From Arachis hypogaea (lineage: Eukaryota > Streptophyta > Magnoliopsida > Fabales > Fabaceae), in assembly GCF_003086295.3 (NCBI RefSeq), contig NC_092048.1, positions 70,350,841-70,414,840 on the forward strand: a stretch of DNA of 64,000 nucleotides. The letters run 5' to 3'. Position numbers and translations under genes: made by a program. Shown in pieces: positions 21,636 through 33,519 of this stretch. A model generated the notes under the pieces. That model was given only the letters and a program-made list of their open reading frames with translations, was not told the origin of the DNA and made no database searches. The first letter of the stretch is position 1. The number at the start of each line of letters is the position of its first letter.

Positions 21636-22975
21636 ATGGATTCCCAAGTGACACAGAGAAAAATCCGAGAGGTGAAACAAAGAAAGTAAGATGGGAAGAT
21701 TGCAAAATGGTCACTATAAGTGGTAAGGAGACTGAAGACAAGCCAAACAAGCCGTCAGAACAACCTGGAGATACCTCAGCAGAGAAGAAGGAAAAAGATC
21801 ACCAAGAACTAAAAATCTCACAACAGGAGCTGCTGAGACTCTATGCACCCTTTCCCCAACTACTCAATGGTGCTGTGGAGAAGAGAATATACTCAAGATT
21901 TCTTGACTTGTTTACATCTCTGCATGTAAACATACCATTCATCAAGACCATCCAACAGATGCCTGCATACATCAAGTATATAAAGGAACTGCTTCCCAGG
22001 AAAAGCTCACTCAAGGGAGGCCAAACTATAGTGATGAACAAGGAGTGCAGCGCCCTCATTCAACTAGAGTTGCCTACAAAAAGAAAGGACCCAGGGAGTT
22101 TCTACATTCCTTGTTCCATCGGAGAAACCATGTTTGATAAGGGACTCTGTGATTTGGGAGCAAGCATCAACTTAATGCCCTTATCCCTTATGAAGAGGCT
22201 GCAGATCAATGAGATAATGCCCACAGATGTAGTCATCAGGCTGGCTGATAAAACTCAAAAACAAGCAATAGGAGTGGTGGAAAATGTGTTGGTAAAGGTT
22301 GGGAAATACTTCCTCCCAACAGACTTTGTCATATTGGACATGGAAGAGAGTCACACTCACCCAATCATATTGGGAAGACCATTCCTAGCTACAGCCAGAG
22401 CACTCATAGATGTAGAGCGAGGGGAGCTAATTTTGAAGATCCATGATGAACAACCCAGCTTTAATGTCTTCAAACTCTCACAAGAAATAGATCAAGAGAA
22501 CAAGGAACCAAGGAAGAATCATAGTGAGATATTGAATGAAGAAACAAGCACTGAAGCACAACCAGCACATCTGGGGACTCCCTTGATTGATGAACAAGGC
22601 AAACAGCAATTGCCACAGCTCAAAGAAAATCAGGAGGAACCCAAACCAGCAGAATCATATGAGACCAGTAACCACATTTCCTTAGAGGAGAAGGTCACAA
22701 GGAGTAAGACAACATCACAAGGAACAAAGATGAAGGTACCAAGGAGGTGGAGGAATAAGAAGATCCCTACCGAGGACTTCTCTCCAGGGGATAAAGTGAT
22801 CTCAGCTTACTTCCCAGATATCCCCCCTGATCTCCCCACTGTACCATCTCAGTTACCTAAGGTCTTCACTATCAACAGAGTTCTCTCCTTAGAACATGTA
22901 GAGATCATTGATACAACCACTGGATATAGGTCTACTGCCAGAGGAGAAGACTTAAAGCATTATCAACCTCCCTGA
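21636..22975 (+). pseudogene. Aspartic protease with integrase-tail-like end, element B
   Basis: From ATG 21707 the frame is open for 422 codons; the sequence from about 21604 belongs to the same frame and joins it to gag. Residues 130-230 form the retropepsin-like domain, with CDLGASINLMPL (Asp 149) and IILGRPFLATARALIDVERG. A Glu/Lys/Gln-rich linker follows. The last 65 residues begin FSPGDKVISAYFPD and include VFTINRVLSLEHVEI, resembling the integrase C-terminal tail (compare FEPGQKVLL and [12 protein letters not shown] in H). Reverse transcriptase, RNase H and integrase core are missing, so protease and tail are directly linked. Confidence 0.8.
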
Positions 22976-23826
22976 TGAAGGAGAAACGTCAAGCTAGTGA
23001 CGCTAAAGAAGCGCTTCATGGGAGGCAACCCATGTTTTATATGCTTTTAGAAAATAGTGAATAAGTCAATATTCATGAATCCCAACCGAAACTTGACAAA
23101 CACTTGGTGAAATCCTTATTAGGCAGTATATAGTGAAGAATAAGTTTGGTGTTCAAAGCATGCCGAGAGAGCATGAATGCAAACCAGAGCATGCTAATCT
23201 CGGAGCCTTGAACAAAACTTTTTCATCACAGTGCTACAAACTAAGTTTGGTGTCACCCAAGGTGCCACCAATATGCATATAAGGATACACAGTTAGTTAG
23301 TTAGTTGGTGTTCATGAATAAACAATCTAGTTCGTTTTCTTTATTATTCTAGCCATAAAGTTTAATTTCTCAATGATATTAATTTTTCTTATTTTTTATA
23401 GGAAAAGGGAAAGGAGCATTGAAGAGGATTGATTGGACAATTAAATGAGAAAGGTTCGGACACCACAAGAGGAGGGTACTACACACGTGCATCAAGGAGG
23501 GATGCATTGGAAAATGTTGCCATGCAACATTGAAAAGAATGAGACCCTTGAAGACCGAACCAAGCCCCCTCATAAAGACGATGATCCTTGTGCTCATCCC
23601 CTGCAAAACCCCATCCGTCCATCCAACAACCACCATATCAATCCATACCCTTCATTCCCTCATCATTTCCCTATATAAGTGAGTCCCAGTCCATACTTTC
23701 CCTTCACACTCAAACCCCCATTCTCCACACTTCACACTTTCGGCATCCAAATCACACCTTGTCCTAACCAACCAAATTCCTTATCTATCCGTACCTTCCA
23801 CTCTCTTCACACAGCAACTCAAATTC
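22976..23826 (+). promoter_or_regulatory. Intergenic region of B with conserved block and TATA-like box
   Basis: No gene is seen. The conserved block starting GTCAAGCTAGTGACGCTAAA is at 22988-23031. TAAGTTTGGTGTT motifs are near 23142 and 23242. CTATATAAG at 23671-23679 lies 155 bp before the short ORF2 and is followed by a pyrimidine-rich stretch, as in A. Confidence 0.55.
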
Positions 23827-24039
23827 ATGGCAGCATCAAGCTCCAAGAGGCAAAAGAGGAAGGAACCAGTGGAGAGCATTCCTTTCGACGAGAAGAGATT
23901 CAAAACTGCGTTCCATGAACTCGAATTCAAACGGATAAAGCTCAAGAAGATACTGCCTGAGTTAACATTCCAAATTGAAGAGGAATCACTCTCAAGATGG
24001 ATGACTCAACAAGGGGAGCATGGGCAACCATATGAGTAA
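23827..24039 (+). CDS. Short ORF2 of B (70 residues)
   Basis: The frame starts MAASSSKRQKRKEP, the same kind of basic N-terminus as the MAPK... start of ORF2 in A, D and H. It continues with FDEKRFKTAFHELEFKRIK and LPELTFQIEEESLSRW, which parallels the 'HFYDVV...IPEVPFKL' region of ORF2. It stops after 70 codons, so it corresponds only to the N-terminal fifth of the 378-382-codon ORF2. It has the same upstream TATA-like box as the long version. It could be a truncated relic or a reduced functional form. Confidence 0.45.
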   Translation: MAASSSKRQKRKEPVESIPFDEKRFKTAFHELEFKRIKLKKILPELTFQIEEESLSRWMTQQGEHGQPYE

Positions 24040-25137
24040 AAGGTGGTGGAGTTCCTTCTTTGGTCAATCTTTTTCTATGCTTTAAATAAGGAAGATCTTG
24101 TATGAAATAGAACATGCTTCCATGTTAGTTTGAACCTTTTTCAATTCTGTCTTTTAAACTTTTTGTTGATTAGGGCTGTGTTTTCTAGTCTGAATTTCAT
24201 TACTGCATCATTTCCTTACTTAATTGTATGCTTATCCTTTTGAATCAAATGAAAAGAGAATGAGTGTTTTATAAAAGACCAGAGTGGAGTTCATACTATG
24301 GAGTAAGTCCCTGAGTTTGTGGTGTGGTCATAAGTTAGCTAAGTTGGTTCAACCACAAGGTGGGAAGACAACTATCTGTCATGAATCATATGCTTGAACA
24401 CACCCCATGAGACTAGCTAAATAACAAGATCCTAATAAGAAAAAGGGAAAGAACAATCAAAGTTGAAGAATAAAAGAAAAATAGCAAGAAAAGAGGCTAG
24501 GTACCAAGGGTTTGAGTCTTGAGGGATGTGTCTATGGTGTTCCTGTACCAAGGATCTGCTTGGATTACTAAGCTCTCAGGGGTGCTTTATCACCTGGTAA
24601 CATGGGTTAACTAACCCAGGATTATCAGCTGAAAGTCCACTATCAATACCAATCTTTGCTACAGAACATTTAGTAACCCAAAGAGGTGCTGGACACCAAG
24701 ACCTCAAGGAAAGAAAATAAACAAACCATGTGCCTGTGGTGTGTATGTATGGGGGAGAGACTTGAGGAAGTAAGTCCTTAGGGGTGCTTCAACACCTAGC
24801 ACCTTGAACCAACTGGTTCGGGAGTGTTGGCTGAAAGCTTATTCCAAAGAGTTGCCCCCTTACAGAGCACTTAGCCTAAGAACACAAATAAGCCCTGAAA
24901 TGACAACAAAAGGATCAATGAATAAAAGTCTCATGGGATGCAATCAAGTGAGTATTCTAGAACATGATAAAGGTCTGAAAGCCAGTGAAGGAATGAACCT
25001 AAGTTGCTATACATGAAACCACCATAAAACCAGGAACATGACTTCCACAAGAATGACTCATTTCTCTTGGCATTCCATTCATCTTTCTCTTGTTCTAGTA
25101 CTTGCTTAGGGACAAGCAAGCTTTAAGTTTGGTGTTG
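24040..25137 (+). other. 3' noncoding region of B
   Basis: No gene is seen. The block around 24600 (taacccaggattatcag ctgaaagtccac, given in two parts) recurs on the minus strand in I near 58980-59010, which links the two families. It ends in TTTAAGTTTGGTGTTG directly against the 3' LTR. Confidence 0.7.
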
Positions 25138-27488
25138 TGATGCCAGGGCATTTTGGCCAGTTTCACTGACCTTTTCTTTACTATTTTTAAGGTAGTTTCA
25201 TGCATTTTCTTAGAAAATAAGCTAGTTTTGGGTAGATATTCACTTACATCTTAATTCAAGCATACATTGTGCACTTTACATGATTTCATGAGAATTTTGC
25301 ATGAATTATATGACAAATTGGATGATGCATGACTCATGACTTAGACTAGAACTTTGATGCACTTTGTTGCTTGATTTCAGGACAAAGGAAGCAAAGAAGA
25401 ACCACGTTAGCAGTCACGTTAGTCCAACTAACGTGACCTCTAACGTGGAATGGGTGCTAACTTGCAAAGTTAATGAGAAAGGTAATCGCCAATAACGCCC
25501 TCGAAGCCATCATAAGCCCACGTTAAGAGTCACGTTAACTAAGTTAACGTGAACTCTAACATGGAAGAAGACAACAAAGCCAACGTTAGTGACACTCTCC
25601 TTTCTCACTAACGTTGGACCAAGCTCATAATTGGCCACGTTAGTTGCCACGTTAACTTAGTTAACGTGGACTCTAACGTTAAGAAGAAAAAGAGAAGCCA
25701 ACGTTAGTGACATTCACCTTTGTCACTAACGTTGGCCAAGCCTCCATAAGCCACGTTAACTTAGTTAACGTGGAAGCTAACGTGGAGAGAGCAATTGATA
25801 GCCAACGTTAGTGACACTTACCTTTGTCACTAACGTTGGGGTGAACCACCAAGAGCCACCATGAGCAACGTTAACTCCCACGTTAACTTAGTTAACATGG
25901 AAGCTAACATGGATAAAGAGATGATGAGCCAACGTTAGTGACACTCACCTTTGTCACTAACGTTGGGGATGGCTAGCATTACTACGTTAGAAGCCATGTT
26001 AACCTAGTTAACGTGGACTCTAACGTGGGAAAGGGGCACATTGGAACGTTAGTGACAAAGGTAAGTGTCACTAACGTTCTTGAAGAATTGGCACTACTAC
26101 GTTAGAAGCCACGTTAACCTAGTTAACGTGGGCTCTAACGTAGGGACAAGGGAGGACTCTCCACGTTATTGGGAAAGGTAAGTCCCAATAACGTGTGCGA
26201 AGGACCAAGAGGCAACGTTAGTGGTCACGTTAGTGCCACTAACGTTGAAGTCAACGTGATCATATTTGGGTTAGGAACGTTAGTGAAAAAGGTGATTGTC
26301 ACTAACGTTCTCGAACCCACACTTTCACTTAACGTTGACACCACTAACGTCCTGAGTCAAAGTCCCTGCCTACTTCACCTTTTCTCTCTGCAAGCAAAGC
26401 TAAGCCCAATGAAAAGGATAAATGCTTCAAACTCAAGATTCAGAGGCCCATGCCCAAGACTTGAAGAGCCAACTAGAAGATGAGAAGAGTAGTATATATA
26501 GGAGTAGCTTTGAATTAGTTAGGGAGTTGGAAACTTTAGGGAGCCTTTGGCATAGAACTACTCTCTGTATTTTACTTTCTCTGCACTTTTAGTTTTATTT
26601 TCATCATGTATTCTCCATCTTGGTTTTCATTTTCTAGAGCTATGAACAACTAAACCCCTTTCGTTGGGTTAGGGAGCTCTGTTGTAATTTGATGGATCAA
26701 TATTAGTTTTCATTCTCCTTCTTCTATCTTTTCTCTTGATTTTACTAGAAAGCTTTTGATCTTCATCCAATTGGGTAGTTATCTTGGAAAAGAAGCTATT
26801 CATACTTGGATCTCTTCTGGACCTTGAAAGAGGAATGAAGAGATCATGCTAGAAATGCTTTCTCATGCTGGACCAAATTGGGTTTGGATGGATATGTGAC
26901 TATAATCCTACGAACACTTGATTTGGGAAATGCATGTGGTATAATCAGTGACCATATTTCATCTCTTCTCATGAGCAATTGACCAAGGAATTGGCTATTG
27001 ATCAAGATTTGAGAGATTGAATTACCAAGAAATTGGAATTCGATCACTTAAGATTGCCAAGGAGATCAATGAATGCATTGATTGAGGAAAAGATGAAAAT
27101 GAACTTGATCCGGAGAATGTAACATCTCCTGAGCCCAATGAACTCCCCATTTCTGATCTTACCCATTCTCTTTAATTTCTGCCATTTACTTTTATGAGCA
27201 GTTACCCCATTCCCGTTTAAGATTCTGCAATTTACTTTCCGCCATTTACATTCAGCTCTTTATTTCTAGCATTTACTGTTTCTGCTATTTACTCTCCCGC
27301 CATTTAATTTTCTGTAAATCTCAAATCAAATTCTGGTTGGCTCAACTAGAACATTCCTCTAATTAAAGTTGCTTGATCAATCAATCTCTGTGGGATTCGG
27401 CCTCACTCTATTGTGAGTTTTTACTTGACGACAAATTCGGTACACTTGCCGAAGAAAATTTTTTGAGAGACAAGTTTTGTGCGTATCA
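25138..27488 (+). repeat. 3' LTR of B
   Basis: The LTR is 2351 bp, begins TGATGCCAGGGCATTTT and ends GTGCGTATCA, followed by the target copy GTTTC. It contains a TATA box at 26493-26502. Confidence 0.93.
25400..26350. repeat. Hairpin array in the 3' LTR of B
   Basis: Counterpart of 6960-7900, with the same AACGTTAGTGACA and CACGTTAACT unit types. It differs by substitutions and by replacement of one unit around 25748-25785. Confidence 0.85.
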
Positions 27489-28547
27489 GTTTCCATAGGG
27501 TTCTCCCATGTAATTCCCCTCTTCCATCATGGGTTGATCTGGATCATAGGCATCTCCATCATAGGAGGTGTCTTGAGTGCTACCAGCTGCAGCTTGCACT
27601 CCAGTCAGATGCTGAGAGATCATATTGACTTGTTGGGTCATGATATTCTGAGCCAATATGGCATTTAGAGTGTCAACTTCCAAGACTACTTTATTCTGAA
27701 CTACCCTATTGTTCACAGGGTTTCTCTTAGAAGCATACATGAATTGGTTGTTTGCAACCATTTTAATGAGTTCCTACGCCTCTTCAGGCGTTTTCTTTAA
27801 GTGGAGTGATCTACCAGCAGAGTGGTCCAATGACATCTTGGACATCTTAGATAGACCATCATAGAAAATACTTAGGATAGCCCATTCTGAGAGCATGTCA
27901 GGAGGACATCTCCTGATCAGTTGCTTGTATCTTTTCCAAGCTTCATAGAGGGATTAACCCTCTTTTTGTCTGAAGGTTTGAACTTTCATCCTTAGCTTGC
28001 TCATCTTTTGAGGTGGAAAGAACTTGGATAAGAAAGTATTGAATAACTTTTTCCAAGAGTCTAGGCTTTCATTAGGTTGAGAATCCAACCATATCCTAGC
28101 TCTATCTCTAACAGCAAAGGAAAAAAGCATAAGCCTGTAGACCTCAGGATCCACTCCATTGTTCTTAACAGTATCACAGATTTGCAAGAATTCAAATAGA
28201 AATTGATGTGGATCTTCCAGTTGAAGTCCATGGAATTTGCAATTCTGTTGCATTAGAGAGACTAACTGAGGCTTAAAGTCAAATTTATTTTCTCTAATGG
28301 TAGGTATGGAGATACTTCTTTAATAGAAGTCAGAAATGGGTGTAGTAAAGTCACCAAGAACCTTCCTTGCATCTACTCCATTATTTTGTTCGGCTGTCAT
28401 GTTTGTATTTTCAGTTTCTTGTTCGAAAAGTTCTATGAGATCTCTTCTGGAGTGTTGTGCTTTAACTTGTTGCAAACGCCTCCTTAGGGTCTTCTCAGGT
28501 TCAGGATCAGGAACAAAGAGAGGTTCTTTATCTCTGTTCCTGCTCAT
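27489..28547 (-). pseudogene. gag of element C, N-terminal part, broken
   Basis: Frame from ATG 28547 (MSRNRDKEPLF) leftward. The gag domain includes FSFAVRDRARIWLDSQP and the segment starting FFPPQKMSKLRMKVQTFRQK, followed by LEVDTLNAILAQN. All pieces are in one phase but stops interrupt it: TAA at 28320-28322, TAA at 27954-27956, TAG at 27774-27776. B cuts it at 27489 and it continues at 6693. By sequence it is closest to the gag of F and A. Confidence 0.82.
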
Positions 28548-29495
28548 AAATAAGAGAAAGAAGAATAAGAAAGAAAGAGAATGGGAGTTTCAATGTCAAT
28601 GGATAGAGAACTCCCTATGAGATGTGAAGAAGAAAGAAGAATGAGGATAGAGGAATGAGAAAAAGAATTCGAAAATTTAAGAAATAAAAAGAGAAAATAG
28701 AATTAAAATATTTTTGTTTTTATTTTAATTATTAATTGAATTAAAATGATTTGAAAATTTGAATGTGATTTTTGAAAAAGAAGAAAGAGAAAGAGATGAG
28801 AAGTTTTCGAAAATAGAAGAGAGAGGAATTAGTTAGGAGGTTTTGAAAAAGAAGGAAGAGAAAACAAGTAACTAATTAAGAAATATTTGAAAATAAGATA
28901 AGATAGGAGATTTGAAAAAGATTTGATTTTAAAATTTTGAAATTTAAAATTAGGAAGAAAAAGTCAACAAGATAAGATAGGAATTGAAAAGATTTGAATT
29001 TTGAAAAGATTTGATTTTGAAAATTAAAATTAAGATAAGATAAGATAATGATTTAAAATTTAAAGAAAGATAAACCAAAGATAAGATAAAGATTTGAAAA
29101 AGTTTTGAGTGTTAAAATTTAAAAGAAAGATAAGATAAGAAATAATCAAATAAAAAGAAAAGATTTGAAAAAATTTAAGAAGATAAGATTTGAAATTTGA
29201 ATTTACTAACAAGAAAACACCAAACATTAAAAATTTTTAAATCAAAATAAAAAAAGAAAGCAATATTTTTGAAATTTTTTTAATAAAGATAGGAAAGATA
29301 TTTATTTTTTGTTTTTTTTTAAATTAATGAAGAAAGAGAAAAATAACCAAAAGACACCAAACATAAAATTTTTAGATTAAAGACACTATTTTTTTGAAAT
29401 TTTAAAAGAAAAATACCAAAAGACACCAAACTTGAAAATTTTAAGATCAAAACAAGAAAAGAAACAAGAACAACTTGAATACCAAGAAAGAACAC
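28548..29495 (-). other. Leader of element C (partial)
   Basis: No gene is seen. Strongly purine-rich on the plus strand (GATAAGATAAG, AAAGATTTGAAAA), so pyrimidine-rich in the sense of the element. Minus-strand AAGTTTGGTGTC motifs lie near 29345 and 29425. It stops at about 29495, where the LTR of E begins. The distal leader and 5' LTR of C are not in the window. Confidence 0.7.
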
Positions 29496-31000
29496 TGAAA
29501 GAGCAAAATCGTCGGCTTAGAATTTTTTTCTCAGTAAAAGAGAAATGACTTCGTTGCAAGTATAGTTCCAAAACGACCAGTAATGCTCAATCAAAGTTTA
29601 ATTTTGTTTGTCATGAGTGTAAACCAATAAAAACACCGAGAGTATTAGATCTCGGGTCGTCTTTCAAAGGAATTACAGTGAGGTATGCACATTATTGGTT
29701 ATGGTATCCAAGGGGTGGTTTGCATATAAGGGCAAGAAAATAAATGGCAAGAAAAGTAAGAAAACAACTAAAGAAAGCAAATAATAAAGAGAGACATTTA
29801 TCGCAAGGATTGAGAATATAGGCTTTGTATACTAATCATTAATTATCATACAATGATTAACAAGAGCTAATCCTATTTAGTCATCTCCAACATTGGAAGA
29901 AGGTATAATGTATTCTTCACTTGAGAGAAAGTCAAATAAGACTAGTTAATCTTAATCCAAAAGTCATAATCAACTTACTAATTGAATTATCAAGAGACTA
30001 GAGTCAATGAAAATAATATTAACTAACAACTCTAGATCACCAATCTAAATTGGGTATTGATGACTCAAAAGCACCTATTTTCTCTTTCCATGCCAAGAAT
30101 GCTCAAAAAGCTACTCTAAACCTAAGCCAAGTATTTTATCAAACAATTGGAAGGCATAAAAGGAAAGCATCATAAATTGCAAGAAATAATAAAATCTATT
30201 TCTACCCAATGCAAGAAATTAACAATAACTACTCAAGAAAGCATTCAAAGAACATAAAACATAAAATTGCATTAAAGGAAATGGGAAATTAACAAGAGTG
30301 CTCATAAACATAAAAGCAACAAAATAAAGGAAATAACAAGTAAAACTAAGAAAGCAAAGATGTAGAAACAAGAAATTGCAAGGAAAACTAGATGAAAACA
30401 AGAATTAAAACCTAAATATAGGAAGAAAATTAACCTAACAACCCTAATTCTAGAGAGAAGAGGGAAAACTACCTAAAGCATCATCCTAACCTAAACTAAT
30501 TGCTCTCCCTTGACGCATCTTGAGTTCTGCATCAAATAGCTTTAGAAATGAGTTAGAATTGGGCCTGTAAAGCTCAGAAATCGCCCCTAGCGAATTCACT
30601 TTAATGAGGCCACGCGATCAGCATCACGCCTGCGTGTGGACGACGCGTGCGCGTCACTGGCAGATTCCCTCCTCACGCGTACGCGTGGGTGACGCGTGCA
30701 TGAATTCTCCAAATGCTCATTTCTTCATGAATTCTCCACTTTGCATGCTTTTATCTTCACTTTTTCCATCCAATACTTGCCTTAAGAATCTGAAATCACT
30801 CAACAAACATATCAAGGCATCGAATGGGATTAAAGTGAATAAAATATCACAAATTAAAGGCCTGAAAAGCATGTTTTCACTCTTAAGCACAAATTTAGGG
30901 AGAATTACAAAAGCATGCTATTTCATTGAATAAATATGAGAAAAGTTGATAAAATTTCCTAAATTAAGCACAGGATAAACCACAAAATTGGGGTTTATCA
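29496..31000 (-). repeat. 3' LTR of E
   Basis: About 1505 bp. The right end at 31000 is certain (TTTATCA on the plus strand, next to the purine tract). The left end at TGAAAGAGC is less certain. A CpG-dense stretch with ACGCGTACGCGTG lies at 30608-30705. Confidence 0.75.
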
Positions 31001-31013
31001 AACCTCCCCACAC
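31001..31013 (-). other. Polypurine tract of E
   Basis: On the minus strand GTGTGGGGAGGTT abuts the 3' LTR. This is a conventional purine-rich plus-strand primer, unlike the AAGTTTGGTGTTG ends of the other elements here. Confidence 0.7.
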
Positions 31014-31795
31014 TTAAACCAAGCATGTCGTCATGCTAAACTCAAGAAAGAAACAAAAAGTATCGACATTTATTCAATGCAAACTATCTATATGCAATCT
31101 ACCTACATGCACCTATCTAAATGAATGCAACCACTTGGTCAAAATAAATCAATTTCCAAGAATACATATATAAGCATAAGGGATAAAGGTATTCACAACC
31201 AAGTCAAGTCCACAATTGATTTGAGTTATTGAACAGAATTTACAAACTTGCAAGAAAAGAGATAATTATAGGTGAAAACATGTAATTAAGCGATCAAACC
31301 CTCACCGGATGTGTATCCACTCTAGTCACTCAAGTATATAGGGTTGATTCACTCAATTCTCCTCTAATCATACTTTCCAAGATTTATTTTTTATCTAACA
31401 ATCAACAAATATTTTATGCATGCATACAAATATCATGAGGACTTATCCATAAGTTGTAATGGGCCTAGGGTCAAGGTAAGGATGCATATGGTCAAGTGAG
31501 CTTGAAATTTGAATCTTTGATTAACTTAAACTTCTCACCTAACCTATGACAACCTATACTATTTAGAGCATACCGAACTACCCATTCTTCACTTTTTCAC
31601 ACACTCATGCATTCTCTTTTTGATCACAACACATATGAATTGATTATTATTGAACTTTACTTTGCGGCATTTTGTCCTCTTTTTATTACTTTTCTTTTTC
31701 TTTCTTTTTCTTTTTCTATTATTTTTTTCTTTTTATTTTTCTACATTTTTTTCTTTTATTTTTATTTTTTTTCTCTTTTTCTTTTGATGAATTAT
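31014..31795 (-). other. 3' noncoding DNA of E, first part
   Basis: No gene is seen. It ends in a long T-rich tract (31660-31790), which is A-rich in the sense of the element; the Phe-rich frames there are composition artefacts. Confidence 0.65.
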
Positions 31796-33519
31796 TGATG
31801 GCACGGATACCGTCGGTAAGGAATTTCACAAGATTGTTGCATTGCAAGTATAGCCCTCAACCGACAAATAATTCGCGAATCAAATTTTGAAGGAATTGGT
31901 TGTCACAAGTTCAACCCCAATAAAAGTAACCGAAGTATTCAAACCTCGGGTCATCTCACAAGGAATAGGCAAACATGTGCTTCAACATTGGTTAGAATTC
32001 CAGGGTTGCAAATCATGAGCAAGAATTTAAACTAAGAGTCTTAACAAGTAAATAATCTAAAATGCAAGGAACTAATTCAAGTGACTAAAGCAAGATGTGA
32101 GAAATTCCAAACTAATACGATAATATCCAATATAATTCTACTCTAAAACTAAACAAATAACTATAACTAAAACAAGCAATTGGGATTTTTGAGTTTTCAA
32201 ATGAGAATAATAATAGCAACTCTTAGCTAGGCATGGGAATTGTGGTCACCATCCTTGTCTAATAACTATATCTTGACAATTATGAGGAACCAAACTCATT
32301 AAGTTTACTTCTATACTTGAAGTATATTAAATGGTTTAATCAACATCAACCCATAAGGTCCAACCTAGCTACTAATTGACTTAGTAGTAGGTTAGTGTCA
32401 ATGGTTATCAAATTGACCACTAAGGGCTCCCAAATCATCAAATCCATTAGACCCAATGACTCAAGTTTACCTAATTCCCTTAGCCTAGGCCAAGAGTAAA
32501 GAAGACTACTCCATAATCAAAGGAAACATTTCATCAAACACATGGTAAGCGTTACTAAAAGACATATTTAAATTGCAATTAAATTGAGATCACAAATACC
32601 CACTAACAATTATCAATATAAAATCACTCAAACAACACAATTAATCATGAAAATCATCAATGCAACATTAACAAATCAAGATCCACAAGATTCATGAAAT
32701 GGTTATAAAATGACAAATGACAAGAAAACATAAATCTAACACAAGATCTAAACAAAATTATTCTAAGAAATTCAAATTAAGTAATCAAAACTAGTAATTC
32801 AACAAGATTCAATTCAGAATTCAACAAGGGAAGATCAAATTAAACTAAATCTAGAGAGGAACAAGGGTTTCTCTCTCTAGAAGAACAAAAACCAAAAACT
32901 AGCTAAAAATTATTTCTAAGTGTGAATGAATGATCCCCCTTTCCCCCTAGCATGCTTGGGTCTTTTCCATGCAGAACTAGCTTGAATTTGGGCCTTATGA
33001 GCCTCAGAAATCGCCAGGCACGATTTCCTTTAATGAGGTCACATGCAGCTTATCGCGCGTACGCGCCATGCACGCGTGCGCGCCGATTGATTTTACGATC
33101 CACGCGTGCGCGCCATGTGTGCATGCGCGTCGGTGGGATTTCTCTAATCTGCGCGGATGCGCCGCTTCCAGCTGTCCACATCCACGCATGCGCGCGAGGT
33201 GCGCGTGCGCGTCTATGCTGAAATTCCTAAAATCCAAATCTTCATGTTCCTTCCTCTTGTGCATGCTTTCTTCCTCTCTTCTAAGCCATTCTTGCCCTAT
33301 AAATTCTGAAATCACTCAACAAATACGTCACGGCATCGAATGGTAATAAAAGAGGATTAAAATATAGTAATTCTAAGGGAAAAGAGGCATGTTTTCCAAT
33401 CATGAAGCAATATTAGGAAGAGAACACAAAACCATGCATTTCTTGTGAATAAGTGCAGAAAATATTGACAAAACCCCCCAAATTGTACACAATATAAACC
33501 ACAAAATTGGGGTTTATCA
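31796..33519 (-). repeat. Probable solo LTR of a Tat-like element within E
   Basis: The right end reads TGATAAACCCCAATTTTGTG on the minus strand, as in E's own LTR, but the body is diverged. Neither flank has a primer-binding site or a purine tract, so it is not part of a full element. Flanking 5-mers ATTAT (31791-31795) and AATAT (33520-33524) differ at one base, which fits a decayed target duplication. CpG-dense motifs lie at 33050-33215. Confidence 0.6.

Larger units (their letters stand above)
6694..27488 (+). mobile_element. LTR retrotransposon B, polymerase-less, with A nested inside
   Basis: Both LTRs begin TGATG(T/C)CAGGGCATTTT and end GTGCGTATCA. The element is flanked by a perfect 5-bp duplication, GTTTC at 6689-6693 and 27489-27493. 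Without A (10805 bp) and one AGGAC copy it is about 9985 bp long. It encodes gag, protease with an integrase-tail-like end, and a very short ORF2, but no reverse transcriptase or integrase core. Its 3' noncoding DNA resembles that of I, which does have integrase, so an I-like lineage is a candidate helper. Confidence 0.93.

Noticed and set aside
31607..31890. Phe-rich open frames
   Set aside because: They come from a T-rich tract in the 3' noncoding DNA of E.
31796..33519. Treating this LTR as the 5' LTR of E
   Set aside because: A 5' LTR on the minus strand would have a primer-binding site on its left. Instead a T-rich noncoding tract is there, and E-type sequence continues on its right.
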